DNA of 17,594 nucleotides from an uncultured Sutterella sp. (GTDB taxonomy: Bacteria; Pseudomonadota; Gammaproteobacteria; Burkholderiales; Burkholderiaceae_F), in contig USAL01000026.1 in assembly GCA_900552545.1 (NCBI GenBank), positions 1 through 17,594 of the forward strand. Reading direction: 5' to 3'. A program made the position numbers and the translations under genes. This document shows positions 13,688-17,594 of the stretch, piece by piece. Every line of letters starts with the position of its first letter. Within the stretch, counting starts at the first letter, position 1. The notes beneath the pieces were generated by a model. It did no database searches. It saw only the letters and a program-made list of their open reading frames with translations, and was not told the origin of the DNA.

Positions 13688-13722
13688 CCCTGCCTGCAGC
13701 GCAAAGCCTGCTGCAGGCGGGG
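13688..13722 (+). repeat. Strong intercistronic hairpin after the aldo/keto reductase gene
   Basis: GCCTGCAGC (13692-13700) and GCTGCAGGC (13710-13718) pair perfectly around a 9-base loop, extended by CCC/GGG with a bulged T. T-rich repeats begin about ten bases later. It may be a partial terminator or an mRNA-stabilising element that lowers expression of the downstream genes. Confidence 0.5.
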
Positions 13723-13730
13723 CCGGAGCG

Positions 13731-13764
13731 TGGTTTTCGATGGTTTTTCGATGGTTTTTCTCGA
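13731..13764 (+). repeat. Three tandem TGGTTTTTCGA-type repeats at the start of the cyclophilin-like gene
   Basis: Units TGGTTTTCGA (13731-13740), TGGTTTTTCGA (13741-13751) and TGGTTTTTCTCGA (13752-13764) follow head to tail. Each unit end joins the next base pair to form ATG: at 13740, 13751 and 13764. The unit lengths of 10, 11 and 13 are not multiples of three, so copy-number change would alter which ATG is in frame. Confidence 0.7.
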
Positions 13765-14213
13765 TGAGTCGACAACGTTTTTTGATTCGTTCTGCGGGCG
13801 CAGGCCTTGCAGCAGTTTTTCTGACACTTTTCTTTGGAGGCCAAGTGATGGCGCAGACGGTTGAAATGCGCATCGGCAACGCCGTGCATCAGGTTACGCT
13901 CAACGATAACGACGCCGCGCGCAGCTTTGCGGCTCGGCTGCCATTGACTCTTCAATTTGACGACTATGCGGGCACCGAGCGCATTGCCTATCTCAATCCC
14001 AAGCTCAAGGTGGGCGGAGCCCCCACGCACACGACGCCGAAGACGTGCGACCTCACCTACTACATTCCCTGGGGAAATTTGGCGGTATTCGTGCGCGACT
14101 TTCGCTTTTCCGAAAGTCTGGTGCCGCTCGGGCGCCTAAGTGAGGAAGGCTGCCGGGCGCTTGCCGCCAGCGGCGGCGAGCCGGTGGAATTCCGCCGCGC
14201 TGAAGGCAGGTAA
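13764..14213 (+). CDS. Secreted cyclophilin-like fold protein
   Basis: A protein of 149 residues from the ATG at 13764, with a Sec-type signal peptide (SRQRFLIRSAGAGLAAVFLT, ending near QVMA). The mature part begins with VEMRIGNAVHQVTLNDNDAA. It matches the cyclophilin-like family often found beside flavodoxins: LPLTLQFDDYAGTERIAYL, then a variable loop, then CDLTYYIPWGNLAVFVRDF, then SLVPLGRLSEEG. Members are small beta barrels without proven isomerase activity. An earlier in-frame ATG at 13740 adds eight residues within the tandem repeat and is less likely. No Shine-Dalgarno is visible. It lies between the exported reductase and exported flavodoxin, pointing to a shared extracytoplasmic job, perhaps binding the same substrate or flavin. 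One cysteine, at CDLTYY, remains in the mature domain apart from that near the C-terminus. Confidence 0.82.
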   Translation: MSRQRFLIRSAGAGLAAVFLTLFFGGQVMAQTVEMRIGNAVHQVTLNDNDAARSFAARLPLTLQFDDYAGTERIAYLNPKLKVGGAPTHTTPKTCDLTYYIPWGNLAVFVRDFRFSESLVPLGRLSEEGCRALAASGGEPVEFRRAEGR

Positions 14214-14379
14214 TTGCCGTCGTTTTCAACGACGAGGCAATGTTTTGCGACGATCGGTTTCGGGCCGGGTGGCAAAACGGCGCAGCAGGTGCGCGTCCTT
14301 TCTACGCGTTCCCGCTTTTTCCCAGGTTTTTCCGATTTCCTTCGTTGGTCACATTTTCACAAGAGAGGCTTTGGACATC

Positions 14380-14961
14380 ATGACGATCTCTCGACGCATT
14401 TTCTTAAAGGGCGCTGCCGCGGGCGGCGCCGCAGCAGCCTTTGGCTTGAGCGCCGCCGCGCCTGCTGCAGCGGCCGCCATTGACCCCGCAAAGGCGATCA
14501 TCATCTACTACTCGCGCACGGGAAGCACCGAGGCGATTGCCGAGGTGATTGCCAAGGAAACGGGCGCACGGGTTCTTCGCATTGACGTCAAGGACCCCTA
14601 CGCCGCCTCCTACGGCGACATGACCGACATCGCCCGCAGCGAAGTGCGCCGCAAGGTCCGCCGCGAGCTCAGCACGACGATTCCCGATCTGTCGGGCTTT
14701 GACGTGGTCTTTCTGGGAAGCCCCTACTGGTGGGGAAGCCTCTCGGTGCCGATGGCCACTTTCCTGATGGACCACAACCTGGCTGGAAAGTGCGTCTATC
14801 CCTTCATCACGTCGGGAAGCTCGTCGCCCGCAGGGGCGCTCTCGCGCATCCGCGAGCTCTGCCCGCAGGCCGAGGTGGGCGAGTACTTCTACGTGCCGGG
14901 CTCGCAGGCGAGCGGCGCGGCCGATGACGTGAAGGCGTGGCTCAAGAAAATCAATAAATAG
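14380..14961 (+). CDS. Tat-exported flavodoxin
   Basis: A 193-residue protein. TISRRIFLKGAAAGGAAA is a near-perfect twin-arginine signal (SRRxFLK), ending in an alanine-rich stretch near residue 32. The mature domain is a flavodoxin: IIIYYSRTGSTEAIAEVI is the phosphate-binding loop for FMN, SPYWWGSLSVPMATFL the second flavin loop and FITSGSSSPAGAL the third. Flavodoxins carry one or two electrons using FMN; export by Tat fits loading of FMN before transport. AGAGAGG lies about 11 bases before the ATG at 14380; the longer frame from 14140 is rejected. It is the last gene of the reductase-cyclophilin-flavodoxin set. A role as electron carrier or as a quinone/flavin reductase in the periplasm is inference. 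Confidence 0.94.
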   Translation: MTISRRIFLKGAAAGGAAAAFGLSAAAPAAAAAIDPAKAIIIYYSRTGSTEAIAEVIAKETGARVLRIDVKDPYAASYGDMTDIARSEVRRKVRRELSTTIPDLSGFDVVFLGSPYWWGSLSVPMATFLMDHNLAGKCVYPFITSGSSSPAGALSRIRELCPQAEVGEYFYVPGSQASGAADDVKAWLKKINK

Positions 14962-14988
14962 ACCGGAAGGTCCGAAGTCCCTGACGAC

Positions 14989-15013
14989 CATCAGGCCCTG
15001 ATTGGGCCTGATG
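14989..15013 (+). terminator. Perfect 10-bp hairpin after the flavodoxin gene
   Basis: CATCAGGCCC (14989-14998) and GGGCCTGATG (15004-15013) pair perfectly around TGATT. There is no T-run, so it is a stem-loop end of uncertain mechanism between convergent genes. It starts 27 bases after the flavodoxin stop. Confidence 0.5.
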
Positions 15014-15058
15014 GGCTCTGAAGGCTTCTGACGGTTTGAGATCAAGGGAAATGGACGT

Positions 15059-15088
15059 CAATGGGCGTCTGCCGTGAGGCGCCCATTG
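15059..15088 (-). terminator. Hairpin after the solute-binding protein gene
   Basis: CAATGGGCG (15059-15067) and CGCCCATTG (15080-15088) are perfect 9-bp arms with a 12-base loop. It lies 38 bases beyond the minus-strand solute-binding protein gene. No T-run follows, so it may be rho-dependent or a stability element. Confidence 0.4.
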
Positions 15089-15126
15089 TCCGATGCACCG
15101 CTTCTTCCAAGCAAAGGGGAAGCGGC

Positions 15127-15996
15127 TTATTTTTTGGTCGTGATGTCGATGCCGAAGAACTCTTTCGAGAGGCAAGAGAGTTCGCCCGAGTCGCGCATCG
15201 CCTTGATCGTGTCGTCGACCACCTTGCGCAGGCTTGCCGTATCCGCGCCCTTCTTGAGCGGGATGCCGATTTCGCCCGCCTCGGGCACGAAGAAGGCGAT
15301 CTTGATGCCCGCATCCGGATGCGCGCGCATGTAGTCGGCGTAGGTCACTTCGGAATTGAGCGTGGCGTCGATGCGCCGCGCCCGCAGCAGCTCAAAGGTC
15401 TGGTTGAGGTCGTCGACCCCGGTCACCTTGGCGCCCGCCTTTTCGGCCGTCTCGGCATAGGTGCTTGAGATCGTGTTGGCGGTGTGCTTGCCCTTGAGGT
15501 CTGCCATCGTCTTCATGTCGCTGCGATCGTTGTTGACGATCACGGCCACGCGGTCAAAGGCGTAGGGCGTGGAGAAGTCGTAGGCGCGCTGGCGCTCGGG
15601 CGTGATGCCGACGCCGTTGATCATGAGATCGTACCGGCCGGCGTCAAGCCCCGCGAGAAGCCCGTCCCACTTGCCTTCGATGAACTCGGCCTTGACGCCG
15701 ATTGCCTGGGCGAGGTTTTTTCCGACGGCGACGTCAAAGCCCGTGAGCTCGCCCTTGGCATCATGAAAGGTCCACGGCGACCAGGTGCCTTCCATGGCGA
15801 TCGTGACGACGCCGCGCGCCTTGATGCGGGAGAGAAGATCACCCGAGGCGATCTGCGCGCTTGCGGCGGCCTCGGAGGAGGCCGCACCCGAGGCGCCCTC
15901 GTCCTTTGAGCAGCCCGAAAGAAGGCCAGTCGCGGCCGTGCAGGCAAGAGCCGCAAAAAGCGTGCGTTTCAAAAAGAGTCGCTTGGTCGTGAGCAT
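15127..15996 (-). CDS. Polar amino-acid ABC transporter solute-binding lipoprotein
   Basis: A 289-residue family 3 extracellular binding protein. The N-terminus is a lipoprotein signal with basic start and GLLSGC, lipidated Cys29. A serine/alanine linker of about 20 residues follows. The binding domain reads VVTIAMEGTWSPWTFHDAKG, then LTGFDVAVGKNLAQAIGV, then ITPERQRAYDFSTPYAF. These are typical of cystine/polar amino-acid binders such as FliY/TcyJ. In the second lobe, DATLNSEVTYADYM occupies the place of the usual aspartate-bearing loop, so ligand choice is not certain. AAGGA lies about ten bases upstream of the ATG. It is the third gene of a permease-ATPase-binding protein operon. Confidence 0.92.
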   Translation of the reverse strand: MLTTKRLFLKRTLFAALACTAATGLLSGCSKDEGASGAASSEAAASAQIASGDLLSRIKARGVVTIAMEGTWSPWTFHDAKGELTGFDVAVGKNLAQAIGVKAEFIEGKWDGLLAGLDAGRYDLMINGVGITPERQRAYDFSTPYAFDRVAVIVNNDRSDMKTMADLKGKHTANTISSTYAETAEKAGAKVTGVDDLNQTFELLRARRIDATLNSEVTYADYMRAHPDAGIKIAFFVPEAGEIGIPLKKGADTASLRKVVDDTIKAMRDSGELSCLSKEFFGIDITTKK

Positions 15997-16060
15997 GTGC
16001 GAGATGTCCTTAAAAATTTCTGCGCCGGCGCTGTGCCGGGCGCGGAAAGGATGAAAAGCG

Positions 16061-16795
<735 letters not shown>

Positions 16796-16816
16796 GTCGC
16801 GATTCCTTTTCTATCA

Positions 16817-16842
16817 ACGTACCTTAGCGACGCACCTTAGCG
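16817..16842. repeat. 13-bp tandem duplication over the permease stop codon
   Basis: ACGTACCTTAGCG (16817-16829) and ACGCACCTTAGCG (16830-16842) are adjacent copies with one difference. The second contains the permease stop (TTA at 16837-16839, read as TAA). It looks like a recent slippage duplication. Confidence 0.6.
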
Positions 16843-17505
16843 GCGAACATAAGTGCGAAGCCTCGCTTCGCCCCAGCTCTGAAGCCGCGTGAGCACGGTG
16901 CAGAAGATGAGGTAGATGAGACCCACCTCGACGTACAAAAGCAATGGCTCATAGGTGCGCGCCACGATGCGCTGCGTCGTCATGAACATTTCGGTGACGG
17001 TGATGTTGGCCGCAAGCGACGTGTCCTTCACCATTGCGATGAGCGAATTTCCAAGCGTCGGGAAGGCGACCCGGAAGGCCTGCGGCAGCACGATGCGCCG
17101 GATCGTCTGCAGGTACGTCATGCCGCTCGTGAGGCCCGCTTCAAGCTGTCCGGCTGGAACCGACTCAAGCGCCGCGCGCATCGTTTCGGCGCAGTAGGCC
17201 CCCTCGTTGATGGAAAAGACGATCACGGCCGCCGTAAAGGGATGAATGAGCACGCCCGCGTGCGGCAGACCGTAGAAGACGATGAAGAGCTGCACGAGAA
17301 GCGGCGTGCCGCGCGTGACCCAGATGTAGAACCGGGCAAGGTCCTTTAAAACCGGCACCTTGGCGTACTGGATGAGCGCCACGATCACGGCGATGACGAG
17401 CGCGAGCGAAAAGGCGATCGCCGTGAGCGGAATCGTCGCCGTGAGCCCCGGCAGCAGGATCTGCCAGAACGAATCGATAAAAAGCTCGGCTAGCGAGGAG
17501 TTCAT
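16837..17505 (-). CDS. Polar amino-acid ABC transporter permease (TcyL/YecS-like)
   Basis: A 222-residue inner-membrane permease of the HisMQ family. Hydrophobic segments lie near 18-46, 66-82, 86-103, 143-160 and 187-206. ARFYIWVTRGTPLLVQLF (57-74) and the EAA loop LEAGLTSGMTYLQTIRRIVL (about 121-140) are diagnostic; the latter contacts the ATPase. MVKDTSLAANITVTEMF resembles the cystine permease YecS/TcyL closely. Only one permease gene is present, so the pore is likely a homodimer, as in that family. It is the first gene of the operon visible here. Cystine is a reasonable but unproven ligand. No strong ribosome site precedes the ATG. Confidence 0.94.
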   Translation of the reverse strand: MNSSLAELFIDSFWQILLPGLTATIPLTAIAFSLALVIAVIVALIQYAKVPVLKDLARFYIWVTRGTPLLVQLFIVFYGLPHAGVLIHPFTAAVIVFSINEGAYCAETMRAALESVPAGQLEAGLTSGMTYLQTIRRIVLPQAFRVAFPTLGNSLIAMVKDTSLAANITVTEMFMTTQRIVARTYEPLLLYVEVGLIYLIFCTVLTRLQSWGEARLRTYVRR

Positions 17506-17541
17506 GAGTGAAAAAGGGGCAAAGGGACCGGGCCTGCGCCG

Positions 17542-17594
17542 TTAGCCGTCAAAGCGCGACGGCGTCAAGGCGTCCGGCGCAACCCGGTGCTTAA
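17542..17594 (-). CDS. Possible 3' end of an upstream minus-strand gene (partial)
   Basis: Reading the minus strand from the window edge, one frame stays open for 16 codons (KHRVAPDALTPSRFDG) and ends with TAA at 17544-17542, 36 bases before the permease start. Composition is plausible for a C-terminus in an operon with the transporter. It is too short to identify, and chance is a real alternative. Confidence 0.3.
   Translation of the reverse strand, partial: KHRVAPDALTPSRFDG

Noticed and set aside
12340..13827. 495-codon minus-strand frame opposite the aldo/keto reductase gene
   Set aside because: Shadow of the reductase gene. The translation is Arg/His/Leu-rich with no motif, while the plus strand has an intact catalytic tetrad.

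Overview
The window is high-GC, gene-dense bacterial DNA. The set of genes suggests a betaproteobacterium close to the gut Sutterellaceae (Burkholderiales): system II cytochrome c maturation beside a multihaem nitrite reductase, a split ruvC-ruvA-ruvB cluster, and several Tat-exported enzymes. The taxonomic call is inference. No insertion sequence, prophage or CRISPR array was seen.

Region 1 (1-5534) is a respiratory module. A LysR-type regulator (309-1286, minus) is divergent from an exported octahaem cytochrome c (1652-3382). The cytochrome has the haem pattern of the octahaem (ONR/TvNiR-type) ammonia-forming nitrite reductases, with a catalytic CXXCK site at haem 4 and an unusual CX4CH site at haem 8. 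Directly downstream are ccsB and ccsA, which overlap by ATGA and encode the two halves of a system II haem lyase. The module therefore carries its enzyme, a probable maturation machine and a probable regulator, but no NrfH-type quinol dehydrogenase.

Region 2 (5535-6997) holds a gene-poor stretch with stable nested hairpins on both strands, a tRNA-Val(CAC) with its own terminator (minus), and a small unrecognised 99-residue protein gene (minus). Region 3 (6998-9571) is ruvC-ruvA-ruvB, the Holliday-junction resolution genes, closed by a long stem-loop terminator.

Region 4 (9629-14961) is the most unusual part. It encodes a Tat-exported lipoprotein PLP aminotransferase (minus) and a second LysR regulator (minus). 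Divergent from the regulator is a plus-strand set: a Tat-exported aldo/keto reductase, a secreted cyclophilin-like protein and a Tat-exported flavodoxin. These enzyme classes are normally cytoplasmic. Together they look like an extracytoplasmic redox module that must import its cofactors prefolded; its substrate is unknown.

Region 5 (15127-17505, minus) is a complete polar amino-acid ABC importer (permease, ATPase, lipoprotein binding protein) resembling the cystine Tcy/YecS-YecC-FliY type. The last bases may hold the tail of one further minus-strand gene.
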